Shown here: positions 45,874 through 55,361 of the stretch, one piece after another
Layout: each line of letters begins with the position of its first letter
Numbering within the stretch: position 1 is the stretch's first letter
Assembly (NCBI RefSeq): GCF_009664085.1
Contig: NZ_CP039268.1
Location: 191,001-255,000 of the forward strand
DNA: 64,000 nucleotides
Origin: Thermochromatium tepidum ATCC 43061
GTDB lineage: Bacteria > Pseudomonadota > Gammaproteobacteria > Chromatiales > Chromatiaceae
Reading direction: 5' to 3'
Notes under the pieces: generated by a model
Databases searched by the model: none
Seen by the model: only the letters and a program-made list of their open reading frames with translations
Told to the model about the DNA's origin: nothing
Translations under genes and position numbers: made by a program

Positions 45874-47994
45874 ATGCAGAGCATCTATATCGCCGGTGCT
45901 GGCGCCGGCAGCGGCAAGTCGGTCGTCGTGCTGGGCTTCATGGAGATGTTATCGGCTGTCGGGCGCCGGGTCGGTTTCTTCCGACCCCTGGCCCCTCAGG
46001 ACACCGAGTTTGACAATCTCACGGCCCTGATCTGCGCCCGCTATGATCTGACCTTTTCGCCCGAGATGCTCTACGGCTGCACGGTCGAGACGGCACGCCA
46101 GTTCATCGGCAGCGGGCGCTATGACGAGCTGCTCAAGCTCATCATGAACAAGTTCAAGCTCCTGGAAGAACAATGCGACCTGGTCGTCTGCGCCGGCACC
46201 GACTACAACGGGCTCATCCCATCGTTGGAGTTCGGCTTCAACGTCGATCTGGCCAACAACTTTGGCTGTAGCCTGGTCGCCGTGATCAAGGGCTTCGGGC
46301 GTACCCCGCAAGAGGCCGTGGATGCACTGCACATCGCCCATGAAATGATGCGCGAGCGCGGTGCCGATTTCCTGGCCAGTGTCATCAATGGGGTCGCGCC
46401 CGAGGACCTGGAGTCGATCCGCCGTCAGGTCCAGCCGCTGCTCACCGAGACCGAGACCGTCTATGTGCTCCCGGAACAGCCGGCGCTCGGCATGCCGACC
46501 GTGGGCGAGATCCGGCAGGCGCTCGCTGCCGAGTGTCTCTATGGGGGGGACGATGCGCTCAACCAGGTGGTCACCAATTACAAGATCGCGGCCATGGAGA
46601 TCCCGGACTTTTTGCGCTATGTCGAGGACGGCTGTCTCATCATCACCCCAGGCGATCGCTCGGATATCATCCTCGCGAGTCTAGCCGCCGATGCCTCTAG
46701 CGCCTTCCCGCGTGTGGCTGGGCTGCTGCTCACCGGCGGTCTGCGACCGGCTGAGAAGGTCTGTGACCTGATCGAGGGTCTGCGGCGCACCAAGGTCGCC
46801 ATCCTCCAAGTGCCGACCGATACCTTCACCACCGCCATGCATGTCAGCCGGATCGAGGCCAGTCTCCTGCCAAGCGATGAGCGCAAGATCGCTGCTGCGC
46901 TTGGCCTCTTCGAGACCAACGTCGATCTCGATCAACTCCGTGAACGGATTGCTGTGCATCATTCCGAGCGCGTCACGCCCCTGATGTTCGAGTACGAACT
47001 GATCCGTCGCGCCAAGTCCAAACGCCGGCACATCGTGCTCCCCGAGGGTGAGGACGAGCGCATCCTGCGCGCCGCCGAGATCCTCAGCCTGCGCAAGGTC
47101 GCAGACCTGACTCTGCTCGGTAATCCCGAACGCATCCGGCGCCGCGCTGCCGAACTCGGTCTGCATCTAGACTCCATCCAGATCATCGACCCGGTCACCT
47201 CGCCCAAGCGTGCGCTCTATGCCGAGACCTACTACAAGCTGCGCAGACACAAGGGGATCTCGGAACAGATGGCCTATGACGTGTTGGAGGACGTCAGCTA
47301 TTTCGGGACCCTCATGGTCTATCATGGCGACGCCGACGGCATGGTCTCGGGCGCGACCCACACCACCCAGCACACCATCCGGCCCGCGTTCGAGACGATC
47401 AAGACCAAGCCCGGGGTCAAGCTCGTCTCCAGTGTGTTCTTCATGTGTCTGTCCGATCGGGTGTTGGTCTATGGCGACTGTGCCGTCAATCCCAATCCGA
47501 ATTCAGATGAACTAGCCGACATTGCCATCAGCTCGGCCCAGACGGCGGCGGCCTTCGGCATCGAACCGCGCATCGCCATGCTGTCGTATTCGAGCGGCAC
47601 TTCCGGCAAGGGTGAGGACGTCGATCGGGTCCGCGAGGCAGTGCGTCTGGTGCGTGAGCGCCGCCCCGACCTCAAGGTCGAGGGGCCGATCCAGTACGAT
47701 GCGGCGGTCGACATCGAGGTCGGACGCTCCAAACTGCCAGACAGCGAGGTCGCGGGTCATGCCACGGTGCTGATCTTCCCCGACCTCAACACCGGCAACA
47801 ATACCTATAAGGCCGTCCAGCGCAGTGCTGGTGCCGTGGCCATCGGACCTGTGCTCCAGGGCTTAAACAAGCCAGTCAACGACCTCAGTCGCGGCTGTAC
47901 CCTGACCGACATCATCAACACCGTGGCCATCACCGCCATCCAGGCGCAGGATGAACCCAAGGCATCCATGGTCTGCAACGAGGAGATCGCTTGA
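45874..47994 (+). CDS. pta: Phosphate acetyltransferase, long form
   Basis: 706 residues from ATG 45874 (MQSIYIAGAG), preceded by AAAGGG. The N-terminus is a BioD-like P-loop domain (AGAGAGSGKSVVV), followed by a DRTGG domain (about 215-330) and the C-terminal catalytic PTA_PTB domain (HIVLPEGEDERILRAAEIL; TAAAFGIEPRIAMLSYSSGT). It interconverts acetyl-CoA and acetyl phosphate; the three-domain form is allosterically controlled in enterics. ackA overlaps the stop, forming the classical acetate pair. Confidence 0.94.
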   Translation: MQSIYIAGAGAGSGKSVVVLGFMEMLSAVGRRVGFFRPLAPQDTEFDNLTALICARYDLTFSPEMLYGCTVETARQFIGSGRYDELLKLIMNKFKLLEEQCDLVVCAGTDYNGLIPSLEFGFNVDLANNFGCSLVAVIKGFGRTPQEAVDALHIAHEMMRERGADFLASVINGVAPEDLESIRRQVQPLLTETETVYVLPEQPALGMPTVGEIRQALAAECLYGGDDALNQVVTNYKIAAMEIPDFLRYVEDGCLIITPGDRSDIILASLAADASSAFPRVAGLLLTGGLRPAEKVCDLIEGLRRTKVAILQVPTDTFTTAMHVSRIEASLLPSDERKIAAALGLFETNVDLDQLRERIAVHHSERVTPLMFEYELIRRAKSKRRHIVLPEGEDERILRAAEILSLRKVADLTLLGNPERIRRRAAELGLHLDSIQIIDPVTSPKRALYAETYYKLRRHKGISEQMAYDVLEDVSYFGTLMVYHGDADGMVSGATHTTQHTIRPAFETIKTKPGVKLVSSVFFMCLSDRVLVYGDCAVNPNPNSDELADIAISSAQTAAAFGIEPRIAMLSYSSGTSGKGEDVDRVREAVRLVRERRPDLKVEGPIQYDAAVDIEVGRSKLPDSEVAGHATVLIFPDLNTGNNTYKAVQRSAGAVAIGPVLQGLNKPVNDLSRGCTLTDIINTVAITAIQAQDEPKASMVCNEEIA

Positions 47995-49211
47995 TGAAGG
48001 TTCTGGTCCTCAACTCGGGTAGCTCCTCGATCAAATATCGGCTGTTTCGGGTCGAGGATTGGCAGACATTGGCCTCGGGTCTGGTCGCGCGGATCGGTGA
48101 GCCGGAGGGCGAGGTCAAACTCGAGTGGCTGGATGAGGCTGGGGTCGCCCAGTCCAAGCAGGAAACGCTCCCGATCCCGAATCACGAACAGGGCATGGAG
48201 CGCCTCATCCGCGCGCTGCGCGACAGCGGGGTACTGAGCGACCTCAGCGAGCTCATGGCCATCGGTCATCGCGTCGTGCATGGCGGGGCGCGCTTCAATC
48301 AGCCGGCACTGATCGATGACAGGGTCATCGCGGCCATCCGCGACTTCATCCCGCTCGCTCCATTGCACAATCCTGGTCATCTGGCCGGTATCGAAGCGGC
48401 GCTTGGGTATTTCCCTGGAATCCCCGCCGTCGCTGTCTTCGATACCGCCTTCCACCAGACCATGCCGCCATCGGCCTATCGCTATGCCATCCCCGAGGCG
48501 CTTTATACCGAACACCGTATCCGTCGCTACGGCTTCCACGGGACCTCGCATCACTATGTCGCCAAGCGCGCGGCCGCATTGCTCGGGCGACCGCTCAAAC
48601 AGTGCAACCTGATCACACTGCATCTGGGCAATGGCGCCAGTGCTACTGCGATCCGCGCCGGGCAGTGTATCGATACCTCTATGGGTTTGACCCCGCTCGA
48701 AGGGTTGGTCATGGGGACGCGCAGCGGCGACCTGGATCCCGGCATCCTGATCTATCTGGTCAAGCATCTGGGTCTGGACGCCGATGGTCTCGACCAGCTG
48801 CTCAATCGCCAGAGCGGACTGCTGGGTCTGTGTGGCGTCAACGACATGCGCGAGATCCATCGTCTCGCCGCCGCGGGCGACCCGCGTGCCGAGCTGGCCA
48901 TCGCCGTCAGCAGCCATCGACTCAAACACTATATCGGTGCCTATTACGCCGAGCTGGGGCGGGTCGATGCCCTCGTGTTTACCGGTGGGATCGGCGAGAA
49001 CGACGCCGAGATCCGGCAACGTGCCTGCGAGGGTCTGGAGCGGCTGGGTATCGTGCTCGACACCGCGCTCAACGAGTCGCGCGCCCTGCACGGCGAACGC
49101 TGCATCAGCGTGCCCGACGGCGAAGTCCGGGTCCTGGTCATCCCGACCAACGAAGAGTTGGAGATCGCCCAGCAGGCACTGCGGACGGTTGCGTTTGCTG
49201 GTAAGCGATGA
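47994..49211 (+). CDS. ackA: Acetate kinase
   Basis: 405 residues from ATG 47994, overlapping the pta stop. Signatures VLVLNSGSSSIKY and MGLTPLEGLVMGTRSGDLDP plus the C-terminal FTGGIGEND. It makes ATP and acetate from acetyl phosphate, or activates acetate in the reverse direction, which phototrophs use for photoassimilation. Confidence 0.96.
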   Translation: MKVLVLNSGSSSIKYRLFRVEDWQTLASGLVARIGEPEGEVKLEWLDEAGVAQSKQETLPIPNHEQGMERLIRALRDSGVLSDLSELMAIGHRVVHGGARFNQPALIDDRVIAAIRDFIPLAPLHNPGHLAGIEAALGYFPGIPAVAVFDTAFHQTMPPSAYRYAIPEALYTEHRIRRYGFHGTSHHYVAKRAAALLGRPLKQCNLITLHLGNGASATAIRAGQCIDTSMGLTPLEGLVMGTRSGDLDPGILIYLVKHLGLDADGLDQLLNRQSGLLGLCGVNDMREIHRLAAAGDPRAELAIAVSSHRLKHYIGAYYAELGRVDALVFTGGIGENDAEIRQRACEGLERLGIVLDTALNESRALHGERCISVPDGEVRVLVIPTNEELEIAQQALRTVAFAGKR

Positions 49212-49241
49212 TCGCCGGATCAAACCATACCAGAGACGACG

Positions 49242-50990
49242 ATGTCTGAACCCGCCCCTGCTCAGTCCGGTAGTCAGTCTTTCTGGAGGCTGATCGCCTT
49301 GGCCTTGATGTTCGCGCTGGTCGGCGTCTATATCCTCTACAGCTGGTACGACGAACGTCTCAAGGCCCAGATCGCCGAGAAGGATGCTCTGATCGTGCAA
49401 TTGAGCGATCGGACGAAGGAGACCGAGGCGCGTCGCCTGGCCGCCGAGGAGGGTTGGAACGCCTGCCGCGCCGAGATCGATCGGCTCAAGGAGCATTTCC
49501 AGTCCGAAAAGCGCCATCTAAGCGACCAGATCCAGATGCTTGAGCAGATCAAGATCGGCCTGGGACAGGACATAGAGGGCATCAAGGCCGCGCACGCGGC
49601 GGTATTGGCCGACGAGCGGCGTAAGACCGCCGAGGTGATGGCCGAGAAGGAGCGTCTCATCCAGGCGCGCAACCAGATCCAGTCAGAACTGGAGGCCGAA
49701 CGTGACAAGGTCAAGGCGCTTACGTCTGATCTGGCCCGGGTCAACGAGGCCATCGCTGCGGCCGCGACCAGTCATCAGCGGCGAATCGCCGAACTGGAGC
49801 GTCATCTCAACGAGCGGGTGTCGCTGGCACGGACCACGCCAGAGGATGCCGAGGTACTCAGGCTCATCCAGGGGCTTGGCCTGCTGGGCACGCCTGAGGG
49901 TCGCACCGCCGAGGCGCAGGCGCTGGCCGACGAGCTCGTTGCGGTCAAGGCCGAGCTCGAGACGCTCTCCAAAGCGCACGAAGCCGTGCGCGCGCAGCTG
50001 GCCGAGTCCCAGACCGAGCTGCAAAGGATGCGCATGGAGCTTGAGTTGAACCAGCGCCAGGTGGCGCAGTCAACGCAGGCACGCGAGTCACTGACCGGCA
50101 AGGTCGCGGCGCTTACGGCCGAACTCGAGGCCGAGCGCGCGGCGCGTGCAACCCTGCAACAGGAGCACGAACGGGCCGTCAACGCGCATGAGGCCAAGCT
50201 GGCCGAACGCGAGCAACAACTGGCCGAACTGCGGGCGGTGCTGGAGACGGCGCGCGCCGAGTCTGACGACAAGGTCCGGGAGGCCGAGAAGCTCGCCGCC
50301 GCCGAGACCCGCATCCAGGAGCTGGAGGCCGAACGGAGGGCGCTGCGCGCCGAGGCCAAGGATTTGCAAACGCGCCTGAACGAGGCGCTGGAGCAGGCGC
50401 GTGCCCGCTTGGCCGCGCCGCAGCAGGGCGCCGAGGCGGCGACTCAGGACGAGAGTCAGGCGCTGTCCGAGGCGCGGGAACGCATCGCGGTGCTCGAGTC
50501 CGAACTAGAGAGGGCTCGCCAATGGCCGAAGGCCGAGCGCCCCTCGGGCGATCAGTGCGCGGACGCCGCCGAGCTGGCCCGGTTGCGTGATCTCTACACC
50601 GAATTTGCCCAGCTCAGGGGAACCTTCACCGAGCGCGGTCTGCTCCTGAACCTCTCCGAGTCTGAATTGCGCTTCCCCCCGGGGCAGGCGACCCTGCCGG
50701 CGGGCGAGCTGGTGAGCCTGGATCGCATCGCCGCGCTCTTGAGGGCCCATCCCGAGCTGAGCGCGCGCATCGAGGGCCACACCGACAGTCTTGGCGGCAC
50801 GGCGCTGAATCAGGCCCTATCGCTCAAGCGCGCCCAGGCCGTGCGCGAGGCGCTGATTGAGCGTGGTGTGGATGAGGGGCGTGTGAGCGCCGAGGGACTC
50901 GGGCCCGTGCGTCCGATCGCCGACAATGCGACCGCCGAGGGGCGCGGCAAGAACCGTCGTGTCGAGGCCTATATCCTTGAGCATGACTGA
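49242..50990 (+). CDS. OmpA-domain protein with long coiled coil
   Basis: 582 residues. One N-terminal membrane helix (about 14-36, LIALALMFALVGVYILYSWY), then about 400 residues of Glu/Ala/Arg-rich coiled coil, and a C-terminal OmpA/MotB peptidoglycan-binding domain (about 470-580: IEGHTDSLGGTALNQALSLK, VSAEGLG). It probably anchors the inner membrane to the cell wall. The position before opgGH may be incidental. 51 nt separate it from ackA, and it could be co-transcribed. Confidence 0.82.
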   Translation: MSEPAPAQSGSQSFWRLIALALMFALVGVYILYSWYDERLKAQIAEKDALIVQLSDRTKETEARRLAAEEGWNACRAEIDRLKEHFQSEKRHLSDQIQMLEQIKIGLGQDIEGIKAAHAAVLADERRKTAEVMAEKERLIQARNQIQSELEAERDKVKALTSDLARVNEAIAAAATSHQRRIAELERHLNERVSLARTTPEDAEVLRLIQGLGLLGTPEGRTAEAQALADELVAVKAELETLSKAHEAVRAQLAESQTELQRMRMELELNQRQVAQSTQARESLTGKVAALTAELEAERAARATLQQEHERAVNAHEAKLAEREQQLAELRAVLETARAESDDKVREAEKLAAAETRIQELEAERRALRAEAKDLQTRLNEALEQARARLAAPQQGAEAATQDESQALSEARERIAVLESELERARQWPKAERPSGDQCADAAELARLRDLYTEFAQLRGTFTERGLLLNLSESELRFPPGQATLPAGELVSLDRIAALLRAHPELSARIEGHTDSLGGTALNQALSLKRAQAVREALIERGVDEGRVSAEGLGPVRPIADNATAEGRGKNRRVEAYILEHD

Positions 50991-51169
50991 TGCCAGCGGC
51001 ACCAATTCAAGCTAAAATCCGCGCGCCTATGCCTCCCGCCCTTCCGTTACGGTGGCTCGTTGCCCAGGCGCGAGCCGCCGGTGCTTGCGCTCCTGAACCG
51101 AGTACGACGGATTCGCCGGCGTTATCAAGCACCTTTTGGCGTTCCACTCAACACCTCATCGAGAACATC

Positions 51170-52759
51170 ATGACGCTCGCTCGACTGTTCGGAATCCTGG
51201 CCCTTGGATCGACATTGATTTCCGGCGCACCGCTGTGGGCGGACGACACCCCTGGTCTGGTCGAGCCCACGCCAAGCGAGGGCGCTCCGGGAGCCTTCAC
51301 CTTTGCCGCCGTGGTCCGGCGCGCCCAGGAACTCGCCGCCAGCGACTATCAGCCCGACCGCCCGGCGCTCCCGGATTATCTCGCCGATCTGAACTATGAC
51401 AAATATCGCGACATCCGTTTCGACCGCAACCAGAGCCTGTGGAAGGCTGAAGGGTTACCGTTCCAGATGCAGTTCTTTCCGCGGGGGTTTCTGTTCAAGG
51501 ACCGGGTGACGGTCAATGTGGTCGAGGAGGGTGTCTCTCGGATAGTCCCATTCAAGCATGATCTCTTCGACTACGGAAAGAACCAGGTTCCCGAGGAGAT
51601 GCCGGAGGATCTCGGCTTCGCCGGGTTGCGTTTGCATTACCCGATCAACAGGGACGATGTATTCGACGAGGTGATCGTGTTCCAGGGGGCAAGCTATTTC
51701 CGTGCCGTCGCCAAGGGGCTGCACTATGGGATCTCGGCTCGGGGGCTTGCGATCGACACCGGGCTGCCGACCAAAGAAGAGTTCCCGATCTTTCGCGAGT
51801 TTTGGGTCTTCAAGCCCGCGCGCGATGCGGTCGATATCACCCTGTTTGCCCTGCTCGACAGCGAGAGCGTCACAGGTGCCTACAGCTTCGTGATCCGTCC
51901 TGGGCTCGAGACGGTGGTCGACGTCAAAGCGCGGTTGTTCATGCGCCGCTCGGTCCAGAAACTCGGGATCGCGCCGCTCACCAGCATGTTCTTCCACGGC
52001 GAGAACACCGACCGCTTTATCGACGACTTCCGGCCCGAGGTCCATGACTCCGACGGTCTGCTGGTCGTCAACGGCACTGGCGAGCGCATCTGGCGTCCAC
52101 TGGTCAACCCGATTGGGCTCAGGGTGAGCGATTTCATCGTTGAAAATCCGCGCTCATTCGGGCTGCTCCAGCGCGATCGCGCGTTTCACAGTTATGAAGA
52201 CCTGGAGGCCAATTATCAGACCCGTCCGAGTGCACTCATCGAGCCGATCGGTGACTGGGGGCGGGGCATGGTCGAGCTGGTCGAGATCCCGAGCGACGCC
52301 GAGCGATACGACAACATCGTCGCCTACTGGATACCCGAGCAGAGGCCGGAGCCGGGCGAGGAGCTGAAGCTCGAATACCGTCTGCGTTTCACTCAGGATC
52401 CAGAGGCGGGCCTTTTGGGTGGACGTGCGATTTCGACCCGTGTCGGCGCGGCCGGGACCGACATCCTGGATTCGAGCCGACGCAAGTTCATAGTCGACTT
52501 CGCCGGGGCCTCGCTGGCCGAGCGCGCCCCCAAGGGCGGGCTGGAGGCCGAGACCGAGCCCGAGATCGAGGCCGTGGTCACCAGCACCTCGGGCGAGCTA
52601 TCCAAATCGATCGTGCAGTGGAATCCGCATACTCAGGGCTGGCGGCTGTTCTTTGAGCTCAAGCCGGACGGACGCGGGCCGGCGGATCTGCGCGCCTTCC
52701 TGCGTCAGGGCAATGACGTACTCACCGAGACCTGGAGCTATCGATGGGTGCGGGAGTGA
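51170..52759 (+). CDS. opgG: Periplasmic glucans biosynthesis protein G
   Basis: 529 residues from ATG 51170, giving the signal peptide MTLARLFGILALGSTLISGA...WADD; upstream open starts add a non-signal stretch. The OpgG core is evident: YDKYRDIRFDRNQSLWK, FPRGFLFKDRVTVNVV, GASYFRAVAKGLHYGISARG and the C-terminal Ig-like region. OpgG works in the periplasm to branch or release osmoregulated glucans made by OpgH, whose gene lies two downstream. Confidence 0.94.
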   Translation: MTLARLFGILALGSTLISGAPLWADDTPGLVEPTPSEGAPGAFTFAAVVRRAQELAASDYQPDRPALPDYLADLNYDKYRDIRFDRNQSLWKAEGLPFQMQFFPRGFLFKDRVTVNVVEEGVSRIVPFKHDLFDYGKNQVPEEMPEDLGFAGLRLHYPINRDDVFDEVIVFQGASYFRAVAKGLHYGISARGLAIDTGLPTKEEFPIFREFWVFKPARDAVDITLFALLDSESVTGAYSFVIRPGLETVVDVKARLFMRRSVQKLGIAPLTSMFFHGENTDRFIDDFRPEVHDSDGLLVVNGTGERIWRPLVNPIGLRVSDFIVENPRSFGLLQRDRAFHSYEDLEANYQTRPSALIEPIGDWGRGMVELVEIPSDAERYDNIVAYWIPEQRPEPGEELKLEYRLRFTQDPEAGLLGGRAISTRVGAAGTDILDSSRRKFIVDFAGASLAERAPKGGLEAETEPEIEAVVTSTSGELSKSIVQWNPHTQGWRLFFELKPDGRGPADLRAFLRQGNDVLTETWSYRWVRE

Positions 52760-53301
52760 TCGACCAGCTCGACATCCTCGAGACGCCCGTGCCATCCGCC
52801 TGGTCCAGCCCCGAGGACCACGCAACGGTCGAGCGGCGTGTGCGTCTCTATCTCAACGCCCTGGGCGTGCAAGATCCGCATGAGATCGAGGTGCTCTTGC
52901 GCCGCGTGATCGAGCGGGTTGAGTTCAGGGCCAGGCTCGGTCAACTGGGCGAACCCCTGGAGGTCTCTATCGAGGAGACCCTGCGGCTGCTCGATCGCTG
53001 GCTGGTCGATGAGCTGGGTCTGGACTCGGATCCTGATCAAATCTCGGCGGCACGCGCCGCCGTGCTCGGCGGACATGTGCCGGGCTGGACGGGGCACTGG
53101 TCCGGTCTGAACAAAGAGCCCCTCGCCGAATCCATCCGCGCAGTACGTTTTCGGGCCGTGCCAGAGCGCGCGCCCCTGACCATGGAGCCAAGCATCATTC
53201 GACTGTGCTGCCATCACATGCTGCGGCGTCTGCTGGCCAGGATCGGGCGTCTGTTGGGGCTTTGGGGACAGCGCCACTCCACCCTTGAGGTGCGGCCATG
53301 A
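52744..53301 (+). CDS. Unrecognised small protein encoded between opgG and opgH
   Basis: 185 residues, starting 16 bp inside the end of opgG and ending 4 bp inside the start of opgH (ATGA overlap), so it is translationally coupled on both sides. No signal peptide or membrane helix; mostly helical and rich in Arg/Leu (RRVRLYLNALGVQDPHEIEV; LRLLDRWLVDELGLD), with two adjacent cysteines in RLCCHHMLRR near the C-terminus. I do not recognise a family. The tight position suggests a cytosolic partner or regulator of the glucan synthase. Confidence 0.65.
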   Translation: MGAGVIDQLDILETPVPSAWSSPEDHATVERRVRLYLNALGVQDPHEIEVLLRRVIERVEFRARLGQLGEPLEVSIEETLRLLDRWLVDELGLDSDPDQISAARAAVLGGHVPGWTGHWSGLNKEPLAESIRAVRFRAVPERAPLTMEPSIIRLCCHHMLRRLLARIGRLLGLWGQRHSTLEVRP

Positions 53302-55361
53302 GCACGAGCGGCTTCTTGACGCGCCATCTGGCGCGTCCGCTCTATTTCACCCTGGTTCTGCTCACCACCGTCTTCTGTCTATCGCTGCTGTCGGTGGCCA
53401 TCCAGGACGGCGGACTCTCGGCGCTGGAACTGGTGCTGCTGATCCTCTACGCCATTCTGATGCTCTGGATCAGCGCCTCGTTCTGGACGGCGACCATCGG
53501 TTTTTTATTGCTGGCATTCCAGCGTCTGCCAGGCGAGCGCGTCGCGCCGACTGCCGAGCCAGTATCCGGCGACGATTTCAAGACCGCCTTGGTGATGCCG
53601 GTGTACAACGAAGACCCGGAGCGCGTCTTCGCCGGACTGCGGGCGATGTGCGACTCACTGGTCGCGACTGGAAAGGCGGACGGATTCGAGTTCTTCGTCT
53701 TGAGCGACACCCGCGAGCCGGACATCTGGCTCCAGGAAGAACAGCACTGGCGGCGCTGGTCCGAGGAACTCGGTGATCGGGTGCCGCTTTTTTACCGCAA
53801 CCGGGTCGAGAACACGGCGCGCAAGAGCGGCAATCTGGCCGACTTCTGCCGTAATTGGGGTGGGCGCTACCGCTATATGATCGTGCTCGACGCCGACAGC
53901 ATCATGAGCGGCGAGACCCTGGTCGAGATGGTGCGCCGCATGGAGGCCGATCAGCGGCTCGCGCTGCTCCAGGTGCCGCCCGTGCCGGTCAATCGCTCGT
54001 CCTTCTTTGCGCGCATGCTCCAGTTCGCCGGCAGTCTCTATGGACGCTTGTTCGTCGCAGGGCTTGCCTTCTGGCAGCAGGACACGGCCAACTTCTGGGG
54101 CCACAACGCCATCATCCGGGTGCGACCCTTCGCCGATCACTGTGGTCTGCCGAGGCTTCCGGGGCGCGAACCCTTCGGCGGCGACATCCTCAGCCATGAC
54201 TTCGTCGAGGCGGCGCTCCTGGCGCGGGCGGGTTGGAAGGTGCAGCTGGCACCCGATCTCGGCGGCAGCTACGAGGAGATCCCACCGACCCTGATCGACT
54301 ATGCCAAGCGCGACCGGCGCTGGTGTCAGGGCAACCTGCAACATGCGCGTCTGATCCTGGCGCACGGCTTCAAACTGCTCAGCCGACTGCACTTCGCCAT
54401 GGGCGTCATGTCCTATGCCGCCTCGCCGCTGTGGCTGTTGTTTCTGATCGCCACCGGGGTCGAGGCCTATTTCAAGAGTCTGCAACAGCCGGTGTATTTC
54501 TTTGGTTATAACATCATGCCGATCTGGCCTGAGTCCTATGTGGTCGAGATGACCACGGTGCTGTGGGTGACGCTCGCGCTGCTATTTTTGCCCAAGCTCC
54601 TGGCGCTGGTTCTGCTGGCGCTCGATCGCACCGAGGCGGCGCGCTTCGGTGGTCTGCTCAAGGCCAGTCTCAGCGTGCTGCTCGAGAGCCTGATGTCGGT
54701 GTTGCTCGCGCCGGTGCTGATGCTGTTTCAGAGCAAGTTCGTGGCGGCGATCCTGTTGCGTACCAGCGTCGGCTGGCCCACCCAGCAGCGTAGCGATCAT
54801 CAGACCGGGGTGCTGGAGGCGCTGGGTGCGCATGGCGTCCATACGCTGATCGCGCTCGCGGTCGGCTATGTCACCTATGTGAAGGTGCCGGACTTCTTTT
54901 GGTGGTTCACGCCTGTGCTCGCTGGATTGGTGCTCTCGGTTCCGGTCTCGATTCTCACCAGCCGTACCTCGCTGGGTTTGAGCCTGAAGCGGGCCGGACT
55001 CTTTCTGACCCCGGCCGAGACCGAGGAGCCGCAGGTGTTGCACCGATTGGAGGAACGGCTGGCCGAACCCTCGCCCGCGATCGCCGCACCCGTTGAAGCC
55101 AAGGCGTTCTGGATCCGGGCCATCATGAATCCCCGCGTCTATGCCCTGCATGACGTGCTGCTGCACGACGAGCCACAGACCCGTCGGCGGCGGCATATCC
55201 TCGAGGGGTTGGTGCTTCAGCTCCAGGACGAGGGCGAGGACTCACTTAGTCTGCGCGAGAAACGTGCGCTGTTGTCGCATCGCGAGGGACTGCATCTGCT
55301 GCACACCCGGCTGTGGGCGGCGCCGACGCTCGAAACACAATCGCACCACGCGAACGGATGA
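53298..55361 (+). CDS. opgH: Osmoregulated periplasmic glucan glucosyltransferase
   Basis: 687 residues. GT2 processive glycosyltransferase with N-terminal helices, VYNEDPERVF, LDADSIMSGE (DXD), HDFVEAALL and KRDRRWCQGNLQ (R/QxxRW), then further helices (about 365-570) and a cytosolic tail. It polymerises beta-1,2-glucan from UDP-glucose into the periplasm. It is shorter than the about 850-residue E. coli protein, mainly at the N-terminus. Its last 116 bp overlap the antisense end of the GH1 gene. Confidence 0.93.
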   Translation: MSTSGFLTRHLARPLYFTLVLLTTVFCLSLLSVAIQDGGLSALELVLLILYAILMLWISASFWTATIGFLLLAFQRLPGERVAPTAEPVSGDDFKTALVMPVYNEDPERVFAGLRAMCDSLVATGKADGFEFFVLSDTREPDIWLQEEQHWRRWSEELGDRVPLFYRNRVENTARKSGNLADFCRNWGGRYRYMIVLDADSIMSGETLVEMVRRMEADQRLALLQVPPVPVNRSSFFARMLQFAGSLYGRLFVAGLAFWQQDTANFWGHNAIIRVRPFADHCGLPRLPGREPFGGDILSHDFVEAALLARAGWKVQLAPDLGGSYEEIPPTLIDYAKRDRRWCQGNLQHARLILAHGFKLLSRLHFAMGVMSYAASPLWLLFLIATGVEAYFKSLQQPVYFFGYNIMPIWPESYVVEMTTVLWVTLALLFLPKLLALVLLALDRTEAARFGGLLKASLSVLLESLMSVLLAPVLMLFQSKFVAAILLRTSVGWPTQQRSDHQTGVLEALGAHGVHTLIALAVGYVTYVKVPDFFWWFTPVLAGLVLSVPVSILTSRTSLGLSLKRAGLFLTPAETEEPQVLHRLEERLAEPSPAIAAPVEAKAFWIRAIMNPRVYALHDVLLHDEPQTRRRRHILEGLVLQLQDEGEDSLSLREKRALLSHREGLHLLHTRLWAAPTLETQSHHANG

